A DNA stretch of 64,000 nucleotides from positions 14,721,759 to 14,785,758 of the forward strand of contig CM022678.1 in the NCBI GenBank assembly GCA_012295275.1, given 5' to 3'. Positions within the stretch are counted from its first letter, which is position 1, and the number at the start of each line of letters is the position of its first letter. The notes under the pieces were generated by a model. The model worked only from the letters and a program-made list of their open reading frames with translations. It was not told the DNA's origin and ran no database searches. The position numbers and the translations under genes were made by a program. Below are positions 48,891 through 61,527 of the stretch, piece after piece. Origin of the DNA: Chrysomallon squamiferum. Taxonomy: Eukaryota > Mollusca > Gastropoda > Neomphalida > Peltospiridae.

Positions 48891-50568
48891 TGCTGTTAAA
48901 TTATTTTTCTTCTTTCAGTAAAGTTCAGTGAATTCTAAACAGACTTGAAATCAACCAATAAAAAAACAAGAAAAAATTATTTGTTACTGTTCTAGTCTCA
49001 CACTATTTAAAACAATTATTAAAATATAGTATGACAAAAACATCAGAAAACAATGTTTTTCATTTTTCATTCTACTTAAGGAGTCTGTTTTTCAAGCTAA
49101 AATGAACTAAGTGTAAAAAACCTAAAATATAATTTCATCTCTTGGTTAAAAAAAATGTTGATTTTCTTTTCAAAATTAGCAAATAAATAAATGCCCTTTA
49201 AATTTAACAGAATAAGCACAAACAAGTAATGCAACACAAATTAATAAATATCTCTACTAAATACTTACAGTCAAAATCCATTGATGTTTATTAATTATGT
49301 AAATTCTCACTTCTACTAATTCCATTTATAAACATTTAATTATTAATTTTTCTTACAGACAAGAAAACCATGAATGTGTATTAATTATATAAATTCTGCA
49401 CTTTTTTTTTACTAATTCCAACTTTCAATAAATAAATAGCATTAATAACTATTCTGCTTTTGAAACCTTTGACTTAAAAAGGTTTATTCTAATAATTGAA
49501 AAAGGTGAAGAATGGATTAACTGATATTCAGGTAACGTTTTTCATCATAAAACCAATCTTTTCACTTCATACATCTCACAAACAAATCATCACCGGCACA
49601 AAGCAGACATAAAAAAGTCACATTTATAAAATATGAAGATAATAATAATAATAATAATGAAAATTGCACTTATCACGCAGACCAGCTGAAAATGCTAATA
49701 CAGATTTCTCAATTCATACATAACATTCACACAATTTGGCATCTTTGCTTGTCATGTAAAAGGGGAAAACAAATTATTAAGGAAACGTTTTAATCTTTTT
49801 CTTAATGTAAAAATTTATAAAGCAACAAGATAAAAATTGGAGATTTTGAAAACTTTGAAAATGCAAATCTTATTCATGCTGAAGTCAGTGCACCCTAGAC
49901 AGTTAGGAATGACTGACTAATTAACAAAAATTTATATTTACAAATTAGGTATTTACAATGTTCTTTTGGTCGCTTTCAGATTTAAATGTCCTAATCTGCA
50001 GACTTGAAAAAAATAAAAAATAAATAAAACTGAAAAAAAAGAAGTAGTTCAGAAGGTAAAACAAAAAAGTTAAAATCCAAAAGCTGCTTTCTGAAGTAGT
50101 TAAAAACTAGCAAACTGAACACTGTTTCCTGGCATGCTTAGCATTAACAGTTACATACACACTGAAGATTGTTATGGTATGTAACTATCAACACCAACAT
50201 TTGATTTAATTTAATGAACTTCTCAAGCCAGTGTTTGCTAAATATTAATTTTAAAAAGTGTATCATCTTTCAATGGATACATCAGAAATAAGATTCATTA
50301 AATTTCAGCATGTATTTTTCGAATACATGAAAATATACAATTTATAAAATTAAAACAAACTAGTGAATAAAGTAAAGGAAAAAAATAGTACTTCATTTCA
50401 AAATTTTGTTTATGTACAGGTTTTTGTTGATATTTAAAAAAAATTAAAATAAAGATAATAATAACAATAATTCAGTTTGTAAAGACTGCAGTTTTTTCCG
50501 TGTTATTTTCCCCATCATTAACTACAACAATGACAGTAACAAACAAAACATCTAGCTCTATAATAATG

Positions 50569-50600
<32 letters not shown>

Positions 50601-50861
50601 TTAAAAGCACCCAAGTAACCAATTAAAATTCTCCACAAAGATTATCAAAACAAAATTTAAAAATAATATAAAATAATAAATATTTATAATCTATCTGTTT
50701 TCAGACCAATTCCTCATATTTAAGTAAATATGAAGAAAGAGGTGAGTTGTGCTGACTGAATCACAAAGCTGTAGGAGATCAGGACTACTGTGACAGAGCA
50801 CATCACAGCCAGTATGAAGAGAAACACACATCTAATAACATAATGACGAGTAGTCAGTCAC

Positions 50862-51030
50862 ATGTACCAGGGAAGTTTTCACTTGAACAATATCACTGAA
50901 ATATCCATTGATACAGAACTGCAGGGACATTTCCACTGATACAGGACAATATCAGGGAAGTTTCCACTGATATATATATATATATATATATATGTATGAT
51001 ATTAGGAAAGTTCCCACTGACACAGGATGG
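50862..51030. repeat. Degenerate tandem repeat in the TMCC 3'UTR
   Basis: Four diverged copies of a unit like CAGGGAAGTTTCCACTGATA are spaced about 30-45 bases apart, at about 50868, 50922, 50953 and 51003. The third is interrupted by an (AT)n run at 50969-50992. Sense orientation relative to the gene is the complement. Confidence 0.7.
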
Positions 51031-51138
51031 TGTAGGTCCAGATCTTCAGAAGAACAATTCGTTGTAACTTTGGAATCGAGTGGAAACTGGAAGCACATCA
51101 GCAAGTATTGCTATGAGTGGAAGCAGTTTAAGCCAGGA

Positions 51139-52659
51139 CTAGCTTGGTGACCGAAGTCTGTGCACATGATACAGGACGTACTGGAGGAAAGCCTGCATCA
51201 TTTCAATGTTCTGCCAGATGTAAATCACAGAGAGCACCAGAACCACAGTCGAAAGTATCCGCATTCTGCAATAAAAAACACGTCATCTTATCTTTCACTG
51301 TTGTTACCATTCTTTTTTATACATCTCTAGTAACGTTTTCTGTGGAATTTATTCTGCAGAGTGAAAATGTATCAAATCATCTTCTGTTTTCAATGATGTA
51401 ACTATTCATTTTTATACAACCATTATGGAAATTACACTGGTCTTTTATTGAACGAAGTTGGAAATATCCAAAATCATCTGATTTTTTTTTTATTGCTATA
51501 ACATTTTTTTTCTTATTATTTTAACATTTTGTGACAGTAAAAATATGTAAAAGATTAACTTGGTTTCAATAGCTATTCATTTTTATACTGGTAAAAATAT
51601 GTCAAAAATCATTTTCTCTTTCACTGCTAAGCTCTTAACAACCATTCACTTTTATACATCTTTATACTGTTAGTTTATTCAGACTTTCCAGACTGTCACA
51701 ATACCCCAAGTCTAACAGAATCTCTAGTGAATGATAATATGCCAGGCAAAGTTTGGATATAGTCTACCTTTGGCTTAATTTAAATATCTGCCATTACTGT
51801 AGTGATTCCTTATTATTTTCTTATTAGTACATTTTGCTGCAAATTTTGTGTTTTTCTTTCAATGTGTTGTAGCAGTGAATCCAAACTGTATTATTACTAA
51901 ATGTACCTTGTAGTTAGGAATGGTGACACAAAGTTGGCAGCTGTAGACACGAATACCAGAATGACTGCGACGATTGCCAACGCGACATTGATCAGTTTAG
52001 TGAGTAGAGTTCGGAATGTGACATTCTCAACCATTTCCATCGAAAGAATTTGCTGCTGCTGTTGCTGTTGCTCAAGTCGCTGGATCTATGGTTATTTTTC
52101 AGAAAAAGAAATTTTTTGTGGACTAATGATAAAATATGCAATAAAACAAAATAATTATGATGTTATTTTTTGTTTTCAAAAAGAAAATTTAGTACGATTA
52201 GCTCAGAATACTTTGAAGTAACAATATATGAAGTAAAAACAAGGAAATTAAAATCCTAATGTAACTTTAGTTCAAAATTAATAAAAAGAAGAAAAATGTT
52301 ATTTATAAATATATAAGGTAAAATAAAAACATTGATCCTGTCATAACATAAATTAAATCAGTAAATGTTTATATTTCAAAAAAGTTTTTAACAAAGAAAG
52401 GTTGTGATCTGAATTCATTTGTACAGCATAAATTAAATCAGTATATGTTTTGTTTTTATTTTCCAGTTCCACACTCACCCTTGTTTGACAGTTGTCTACG
52501 AGATCACTCAGATCTGTGGTTCTCTCATCGAGACGATATTCAATCTTCTCTTCCATGCTACATATGTCCTGAAAAATTACAACATTACATCCAAAATTAC
52601 TAGTCCAGAAAACAAACGTGAGATGATTGTACTAGTTATTCCATTAACTGAGTTTTCAC

Positions 52660-52717
<58 letters not shown>

Positions 52718-54363
52718 AAGAAAGAGATATTTATGTTTACCTGTTAAGATTGGTTTAAGAAAATACAATGTAGCATTTACCTGCTAAGATCAATTTTATG
52801 TTTACCTATATAACAATCTGTGTTTACCTATTAAGATCAGTTTAAGTACATACCTATTAAGGTAATTTAAGTAGACACAAAAAAAGGTCAGTTATTTATG
52901 TAAATCAAATTAGACAATTCATTTTAAGTAGACAATGGTTTTAACCTGTTTAAGGTTAGTTATTTCATTCTGGTGCAGTTCTGTTAAATCGTTGATTTGG
53001 TCTTCTAGACGGTCTGACTTGTACTTCTCCTCGTCCAACAGACTCCGAAGTAAACTTATTTCTCCGTGGGTGGAAATCTGAAGTCAGGAATACAGCTATT
53101 ACTAATCCAAACAAAAAAACAAAGTAACAATTTCTTCTTTCAGTTTGACTTTACACATACTGAAGTTCACATTACAACATCCATTTAATTCCCACACCAC
53201 AATTTGGTCGGAAAACCTGGATTAACAGCAGAAGGAGTTGACTCCCAGATACTGAATGTAATATAAATCATCAGAGATTCTGTGGTAACTGAATCTATCA
53301 TACATGGAATAAAACAGATAGTTCAATTATACTGAAAATTTAGTTACTGATTGTATTACTTCAGTATAGACATGATTTATTAAAAATGTCTGTGTTTTTA
53401 TAAAAAAAATATTAATGACATGTTCAGTGATTTGTAATCCGTAATTATATGGCAGAATATGTAAACTCTGCTACCACACAAGCAGCTATATTTTTAAATC
53501 AGCAGCTACATATCTTTTAAAGGCAATTTCTTAAGATAGGTAAAACCACATTAAACCATCTGATGTAGTAGTACAGGACTGGGAAATGATACACTAGACA
53601 AGGATTTATTAACATTTCCTCAGATTTGTGCTTTCAACATAAAGCTATAGTGTTGTGCATCATCCTCATACTTAAATAAATATTTTTGTCTTGTATATGG
53701 TAATTGAAAACATCTGTACCCTAGTTTACGTGTGGAGAAAGTTATTTAATTTGAAAGACACCTTGTAAGATTCAAACTCCTCTGACAGCTGTTGCAGAGA
53801 CTCGGTTAGCTTTTTCCTGCTCTCTCTCAATTCTTCCAGTTCCTGGAATATGGGGTCTATGACAGTCTGGGGGAGCACAGGAAGCTGCTGAGATGTTGAG
53901 TGTGGACTGCTGTGAACTCCAAACCCAGAACCTGACGTTATACTGGAATTGTCGTCATCTGACCCGTAGCGAAAACTGAAACAATCACATTAATTAATAA
54001 CATAGTTTATAGTTTTATTCTGATTTGCTAAACATACACATTTTATATAATACATTTAATAGTTAATGATTTTATTTTGATTTGCTAGACCAAAACAAAT
54101 GAAGAAGAAACTGATAGAAAAACAAAATCACTCACATCTTTATCTATCTGTCTTGCTCTTTCAATTACTTTAACACACACAAACACACACAGGCACATAT
54201 ATATGCCCCATACACTTAAATACCTCATCCACAATACACACACACATATATATATTCACATGCAAAGCTGAGACCAAGACAGGAAATTATGTCATTGTAA
54301 CAATATACAAACATTCCCCACATTTATATATTTTCACACAAATACTCCTTTCGACACACACAT

Positions 54364-54403
<40 letters not shown>

Positions 54404-55121
54404 TCACCTGCTCATACAGACACTCCCCATGCACACCCACTTGCACCAACACATGAAATAACATGACAATGTACCTGGCAGGCAGTGTGCCTCCTGACGT
54501 CTGACCTTCACCTTCTTCTTGACCCTCCTCCATTTCTACATAATATCAATTAGTCATTTTTAATGATAATTAGAGAACATCAATAGAAAAATGGAAATTA
54601 TTTTTCAAACCATGACATTTTATGTTGCTTATTTTTGTGAGACTAAATTTATCTTTTGACACACCAAGTGTTATAAAGAAAAATGTAACATATGATAACA
54701 TGGCTGTATTATCAACCAAATACTACAAATATAAAATAAATAATCAGATATTTAAATGACTTACTTAGTTGACTGATATTGTCAGCACTTCCAAACTTCT
54801 TCTTGATGTGGTGAGCTAGTTCCTTTGGCTTTGCAACAATTGAACTGCAAATATGAATAAATTTTACATAACAACAACAAAAGAAAAAGAAAGAAAAAAA
54901 ATGAAATAGAAAAATACATGGTATAAAATGTTGTATTATTTCAAAGACAAATAGAAATACTATATAAAAAAGATAAACTGGATAAATTGTAAAAAAAAAA
55001 AAAAAAAAAATATGAAATCATATAAGAAGAAAACATATAATTAAAGAAAAAAACCTAAAATCCACACATGTATATATATATTTCCATCAATATGAACCAG
55101 TTCAGTATAGAAAACTAAAAT

Positions 55122-55185
<64 letters not shown>

Positions 55186-58100
55186 TTCCATCAATATGAA
55201 CCAGTTTAGAAATTTAGCATATTGTCAAATATTATTTTTTATGTTTCATTAAGATAATTGATTTCAGTAAAAAACGATTTTGTATTAGATAACAAATACA
55301 CAAATACTTACTCTTTTGCCCCTTTGATGTTACCAACAACACCACTAAAATAAAAATAATATATTTAATAATTATCAATCTAAAATATGATTAGATATCT
55401 CAATATTCTGACTAAAATTAAAAGATATCAGAATAGTAAAGTATGAAAATGTATTATTAAATAACTTGTATGATAAAGTCATCTGGTTAAGTTATTGAAG
55501 TATATTAATATTATTGAAATTAAATAAGTCAGAAAAGAAAAATATATTATTAACCTAATTTTAAACCATAATCATGTTAAGTAGTTCTGGTAAAGTAACT
55601 GAAAATTTTTAGGTATAGAAAAGTAATCTAATATAATATAATTAAATAAAAAAGTTTTACATTTACCCAGAAAATCCAGTGATTCCATCTACAATGTTAG
55701 CTCCTACATCTCTGAAAATAAAAGAAAAACGAAAAACTGAGATATGAATAATTATAGTGCTTCCATGACAACTGAAATCAAAGACATAGGTCAAATAACC
55801 ATAGTCATCTACTGTAATATGTATCTTGTCTTATAAATTAAAATGTGTTTTCTCCAAGAATATCAGTTGAAACCTTAAATTTATAGTAATTCAACAATTC
55901 ACTGTTTCAAAATAATCTAGCGAATAGAAATTTAAATTAAAATGTAAAAATATTTATCAGAATAGAACAATTAATAATTCTCAATATTTTTATTTATTTC
56001 ATTATTTAAATTAAAGAGTTAAAATATTTAACAGAATTGAACCATTAATAATTTTCTTTACCATTATTCTGTTTTCATTAATACTGGTCTGAAATATTCA
56101 CTTTTGTTACAAACCAGCTAATTTCATGCTGTGTCATAATAAAACAATTGATACTAAATTCTTAAAATATTAAATAACAACTGTTATTATAACAACTAAC
56201 TTCATGTCCTTTGAGATGTCTTTGAATACAGTTTTGGCTTGTTTGTGTCAGGATAAAACTATTAATAATCAGTTGAAGCTTTTAAAGTTATTCAACTTAA
56301 ACATTGCAACTCACTTCATCCCCTGGCCAATGTCCTTGAGGACAGTTTTGGCTTGTTTGTGACCAGTCAGTCCGTGAGTTTCGATGTCCTGAGCTTTGCG
56401 CTGGTAACTCTCCAGTTTCTTCTGCAGCTGACTGATGATCTGAGTGGATTTCTGGTTTCTCTTCTCAAACACAGTTTTGATTCTCTGAGCCTGCTGTTTG
56501 TCAGTGGAGCTTGCCGCCACTCGCAGATATTCATTAACATTGGCTGAATGTGAAGTAGAGTAAGTCATTAAAACGAATACAGATTTCACTAAAAACAGCA
56601 CGAAGATGGAGAGGTTCGAGTTTGTGGTGTTTAGACAAACTCATCATACAGAAAGATGTCAAGAACAGATTCATGAAGTTGTCTCAAAGATGGAACAAAA
56701 TGGACACAACTGGTTGAATAAATTTATGTACAAATATCTAATACTTTCTTGAAGTTAAAAAAAACCACTATGAAATATTATTTCAACCCAACATATAAAA
56801 TAATTCTCCAGTCAAAATAAAAACTGGTTATGTTCCATTATAATTTGTTTTATGAAACACCGAATGATGATATTTCATCTGACTTAGCATGGTCATATTA
56901 AACAAAAAATAAAAGATGGACATCATATTTAATTATTAAAATATGAATGAAAATTTGTAAAATTAGAGATAATTTATTTACATTAATCTGATGTTGAACT
57001 CAAAATTCTGGTTTATAAAGTTCTGAATATTCTTATAAATAAAGTTTTAATGTTTTGCTTTCTTCAGATAATATTTTTCCCATGGTCAGATTTATGTATT
57101 GTCACGTTCTTCCAATTGTAGTTTTATATATTGACTTTAAAATGTGAAATGAATTTTCTTAATAAACAACTATAATTTTAATGTATTGCTAGTTTTTCTT
57201 CAAGAAATGTTTTCTATTAAAGAAGTATATTGTTTTACACAAACCTTCTTTTAACCGTAGTTCTGTTCTTATCATTTCATTGGTTTTTTCTATCTTCATT
57301 TTAAATCTTTCAATGGCTGCCTCCCTTTTCTGATATTCATCAGTGGTGTCGTCATCTGTAACATTGTCAGAGCCATTTTCCTTCCCAGAATCCACCTGCT
57401 TCATAAAACAACGTCATAATGTTCAGTTTTACACCATTTTAATATAGTGTGTATTTAATAATATAACAGTTTTACTTAAAATAAAACAACAATTAATTGA
57501 TTATTTATTTGTTTCTTTGTTAAAACTATTAAAATATTTTTAAAAAATGGATTTGGCCTTAAGCAGTAACTACTAGAGATATTAACTTGACATTTTGGCC
57601 ACTAATGGACAATCTATCTATGAAATTATGAAGTGTGGTTTTTGCAGTGTGAGTTGTTAAAGTTCAGTGAATTGTTTTTTTCCTTTTTTTCTTTTGGCCC
57701 ACCTAATATATCTATAACTCTGCCTTGAAAATAAAAGTAAAAACAAATCCTCTAAATACTGGCATTAATGGTTTTAAGACATAATGTGGATCCTAAGAAA
57801 AATAGAGCATAGGACTGAGCTGAGAAGAAGAAGCAAATGCTGTCCACTGAATTAAAGAATGAAATCATGGAAAAATGTGTTCTGAATGTAGTCAACATGG
57901 CTGGCAGTACGAGCATAGTACAAGTTCTATGGTATGAACAATACTGAAGCAGAAGGAGTTGATAAAGGCTATAACTGCAGCAAAAAGAGTTAAAGTAATT
58001 TCTAAGCTGTTCATGAACAGATGGAGAAACCCTAACCCTGTACACTTTACAAAACCAATTTATTTCTTTACATTCTCTTTTATTTTGTTTTACAGATGGA

Positions 58101-59431
58101 ATGTATTAATGGTTTTGCAATAAATTTCAGTAGGGAATTAAACTCGTAAGTGAAGGTACACTTATATATATATATATATGTATGTATGTATGGGTTTAAG
58201 TTAATTTATATAAAAAAAATGTCTTACTACCTCAAGATCCTCTGTACTTAGTGATGTTTGCTGGGCCTCATCCCCTGGAACCAGCAAGTTTCCTGAACCA
58301 TGGTATGGTCTAGTCACAAATGATGATTCCGAAGACCCCTGTTTCCTTGGCAAACTCGGGCTCTTGCTTGATCCCTTCTTGAAATTTTTCACAGCTAATA
58401 CTTTGCCAGGATCAGACTTTTTCCTAATCCAGGTAAAGATATAATAACATTCATAATAAAAGACAAAAACAGAGTTAATATGGCTTATTAAAAATATCTG
58501 GAAATGAAATAAAAGAAATTTTAAATATTTTAATTTTGATGAAAATGTCAGGTATGTTCTTAAATAACAGTTTATTTCATTGGGCAAAGATTATTTTATA
58601 TTATTTATATTATTTATTTTTATTATTTATTTATTTGCTGTTAGACTATGCTACATATGCAGCAGAACTGGGTGTCAACATTTCACTAACATGCAGCAAT
58701 GCAAAAAATAAATAAAAAAATCAACAATAAATTTGTAAAAGTATGGACCACGCTAACAGCTGAATGCTGAAAAAAACACACCTAACAGTAGACTATGAAA
58801 CAACTGGAATGAAATATTAATAACCTGTTTTTGTGTCTTTGCATTAATATCATGTAAGATTACAAAAATTATTTCCACAAAAATTTTAATTTTAACCAGT
58901 CTTTAGAAAGATGATGATGGTAATACAAATATGGATCACAATTCTGTCTCAACAGTCCTTATTTTATCTTACTAGCATACATATTATTCTTTATCATAAT
59001 AATTTTACATTTATATTTTAATTCTTGTAAGCAATTTATCACAATAATTAATATTTTTAAATAACAAAACCCACTGACACTTTGTAATATATAATGTTGT
59101 TATTTTTTAATATGATTTAAAATTTTTTTTTTTTATATCCAGTTGATAAAATGTGTTATTTAGTTGTGTAATTAGGTGATATTTTCAGCAACATGCCACT
59201 TTCTCAGGGTTACAGTTTTCACCTGCTGTTGCAGTACATTACACATTTGTCAGGCTACACAAACACGTATCACTGTTCACATTAAACTACATGATTGATT
59301 GATACAGTTCACATACCAAAGGCAAAATTCAATGAGGCTTATTAGATGTGTAACAAATTATTGCATCGACATAGTTTACATTTTGTACAGAATTAATTCA
59401 CTTCATATTTTAATATTATTTATATATTTAA

Positions 59432-59478
<47 letters not shown>

Positions 59479-61037
59479 TGATGAACATGAAAATACGTAG
59501 CAATGAAGAATTAATTCAGCTAAAATTTATACAGCTGACTGACAGACAGACAGACAAAGACATATAAAAATAATGTTTTTCTGATATTATATATAATAGA
59601 ATTAATTTAGATTTATATTTTAAACAGTCACTGTTTAATATTTAATAAAAACAATATCTGATAAAAATAATGTAAATGGAATAAATGTGTAATGCATGTT
59701 AATTTAGTTTATAATCTTAAATAGCAGAATTATTTTTAATACAAATAAATTACAATATAACGTAGAATTTAGTTTACATTGTAAAGATAAGAAATAGTTT
59801 TAGTAAAAATAATGTACATGAAATTGTAATACAGATAATATACAACAAAAAATATTTGTTTTGAAACTATACATTATAAAAATGTTTAAATATATTGATG
59901 ATGCTGTAATTGACTTGATCTGTAACATCAATCTTTTCTAATAATAAATTATGACACAGAAAAAATTAAGAACAGGCTGTCATTTTCTTTTCTTTCATGA
60001 CTTCATTTTACGTTTCAAAATATCTTCTTTTCAGTTCATATATCTGCACTGATATCAGACTAAAGGAAATATACAGCCACTATTACATAACTGCCTTAAA
60101 TTATTTAAAAACGATAAAGTTCATCGAACATAATAATAATAAAATAATAATTAAAACAAAATTTAAAAATTAAAACAAAAATCATTGTGAGTAGGTTAAT
60201 TTTTCATAGCTGTAAGTATGCTTTTAGAAAATTAAAACAATTTAAAATCAACGAAATGTTTCAGTTACAATCAATTATATTCATGATAAAAAAAGATAAT
60301 TCTAAGTTAAAAAAATAAAAAATAGTAATAATAAAATAAAATAAAACATAATAGAGAGAATAACACTGATATTTTGAATAATCACAAAATTATACTGATT
60401 TAATAATGGTGTTCTTAAGAATAATATAGTTTATATAATCAGACCCCAGCCAAATGTAAATGTAGACTTTACAACAAAAATAAATAGAAAGCATCTATAT
60501 AAACAAATCTAAGAAGGTGAATATTGTCATAATCAATTCATCTAATCTTTGCTGATTTTTACTTTATTACATATTTTTAACAGATTTAAGTTATCTAGCA
60601 TTTATATTCTTGAAACATCTAATATTTACAAGGTATTATTTGGTAACATTTAGCAATTTAATAAAATCATTCTGAGCACTTCTCATTTACATCAAAAATA
60701 AACAGACTATTCAGTTAGGAATTTATATAAAAAACAGTTATTAATTAAAGCTTTTTATTAAAATTATACAAAAACATTTTTAATTTATTAATCAAAGCGT
60801 CCATTAGACTGTACATCAAAGTTTAATTTTTAGCTGCATTGTTATTTTGTTTATTCAGAGATGAAGCTCCATCACACCTGTGATACTAACAAGCAAAACA
60901 CAAATGAAATTAAAAGTAAAGTAGACAACAGAAAGAACTACATGTATTAACTGTGTGATGAAAGCTATCTGAGTGAAGTGCAGACACACTACATACCTGA
61001 GAGGCAAACTTGCTCTCCGAACACTGGAGCCTTCCAT
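51139..61037 (-). CDS. TMCC: TMCC-family transmembrane and coiled-coil domain protein
   Basis: Thirteen exons: 61037-60997, 58423-58231, 57395-57245, 56543-56315, 55711-55667, 55344-55312, 54844-54765, 54535-54475, 53975-53762, 53077-52946, 52568-52479, 52085-51907 and 51265-51139, all GT-AG with matching phases, giving 524 residues (human TMCC1 653, TMCC3 477). In order: a Ser/Lys-rich N-terminus; a coiled coil around residues 95-205 with the family signature [19 protein letters not shown]; a Gly-rich linker ([15 protein letters not shown]); [29 protein letters not shown]; a second coiled coil around 300-440 with [17 protein letters not shown] and seven consecutive Gln; and two membrane helices near 453-474 and 486-500 with a short tail. 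TMCC proteins sit in the ER membrane by this C-terminal hairpin and act in ER organisation and ER-endosome contacts. The ATG at 61037 is the first in-frame Met of an exon that also has a possible AG acceptor just upstream, so further 5' exons or alternative starts may lie outside the window. Which vertebrate paralogue it matches is not resolved. Confidence 0.93.
52730..52900. repeat. Degenerate tandem repeat in TMCC intron 10
   Basis: The motif TTTACCTGTTAAGATCAGTT recurs in diverged form near 52737, 52778, 52803, 52824 and 52850, next to a (TG)n run at 52663-52710 that turns into AG-rich sequence. Confidence 0.65.
54355..54402. repeat. (CA)n microsatellite in TMCC intron 8
   Basis: An interrupted then pure CA run of about 48 bases, starting 73 bases past the donor of TMCC exon 8 and lying within the same AC-rich tract as 54175-54250. 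Confidence 0.93.
55081..55210. repeat. (CA)n microsatellite between 25-bp direct repeats
   Basis: TTTCCATCAATATGAACCAG plus a few bases occurs at 55081 and again at 55185, on each side of a 62-bp (CA)31 run at 55123-55184. The first copy follows a TA-rich run. This suggests that a small tandem duplication carried a dinucleotide repeat which then expanded. It lies in TMCC intron 6. Confidence 0.85.
56193..56247 (-). pseudogene. Duplicated 3' end of TMCC exon 4 in the following intron
   Basis: These 55 bases match 56307-56361 (the last third of exon 4 plus its donor) at a constant 114-base offset, 44 of 55 positions by eye. The 26 bases at the 3' side on the plus strand (acagttttggcttgtttgtg and neighbours) are almost unchanged. 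The frame is still open and reads [15 protein letters not shown] against [15 protein letters not shown] in the real exon, and the donor GTTAGT is still a usable GT. No good acceptor precedes it: the nearest AG (TTAATAG) would give an exon that shifts frame relative to exon 5. It is probably an old partial exon duplication. Confidence 0.6.
57783..58012 (+). pseudogene. Second Tigger1-like transposase N-terminal relic, in TMCC intron 2
   Basis: Starting at about 57787 the plus strand resembles the same Tigger1-like N-terminus as the 35.9-36.4 kb relic: GTGGATCCTAAGAAAAATAG (VDPKK), then TGTCCACTGAATTAAAGAAT (STELKNE), an HTH-like stretch broken by frameshifts, and GGAGTTGATAAAGGCTATAA (ELIKAI). 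It is split by frame changes and lies antisense to TMCC. No terminal repeats were found. Confidence 0.65.
59431..59483. repeat. (AAT)n microsatellite in TMCC intron 1
   Basis: About 15 AAT units followed by ATG units. Comparable AAT runs occur at 43108-43145, 50570-50600 and 62946-62965. Confidence 0.9.
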
Positions 61038-61527
61038 GCTGTTTTTAGAACTAACAAAACACAACACCAGTCATCAACCACAAAAACACTAACAGTAAGT
61101 CTACAAGCTGAGTCTTCTCCTTTACAAACCATCTCATTATTATCATTATTTGTCAGTAATATAAAAACAAAAGATGTACCAGAAAAAAAAAAAAAAAAAA
61201 ATTAAAGTGAAAAAACATTGAATGAAAGAAAAAGAATAGTTATCTTTGTCATTTTTCATTTCTATGAGATAAATTTAATCAAAATCAGATGTTTCGTTGT
61301 TTATCATGTTTCATTTTTGCAGTTTTTGACTAAATTAAAAAATATCACGAATATAACTTATCTGTCTCTAAATATTTGTTTATTTACAGCAACATGTTTA
61401 AATTTACACTTTAATTAATAAACATGATAAAAAAAATTATAATCTGTAATTAAAAATTAAATCAGAATAATCAGTCATACTGAATAATCCCAAAATTATA
61501 CTGATTTAATAATGGTGTTCTTAAGAA
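60375..61527 (+). repeat. Dispersed 47-bp direct repeat pair
   Basis: 60375-60421 and 61481-61527 are identical except for one base (TGAATAATC[A/C]CAAAATTATA and onward). The two copies flank TMCC exon 1 at a distance of 1.1 kb and lie in the same orientation. Confidence 0.9.

Larger units (their letters stand above)
46571..51138. other. Calmodulin-like gene upstream region and TMCC 3'UTR
   Basis: 46571-46900 is the promoter side of the calmodulin-like gene. 46900-48880 holds AT-rich spacer, a short duplication (ATATGGACTC at 47617 and 47662), (TTAT)n at 48302-48336 and the 64-bp tandem repeat. From about 48885 to 51138 the sequence is probably the long TMCC 3'UTR, with (AAT)n at 50570-50600 and the tandem repeat at 50862-51030. 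No other coding exon was found. Confidence 0.45.
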
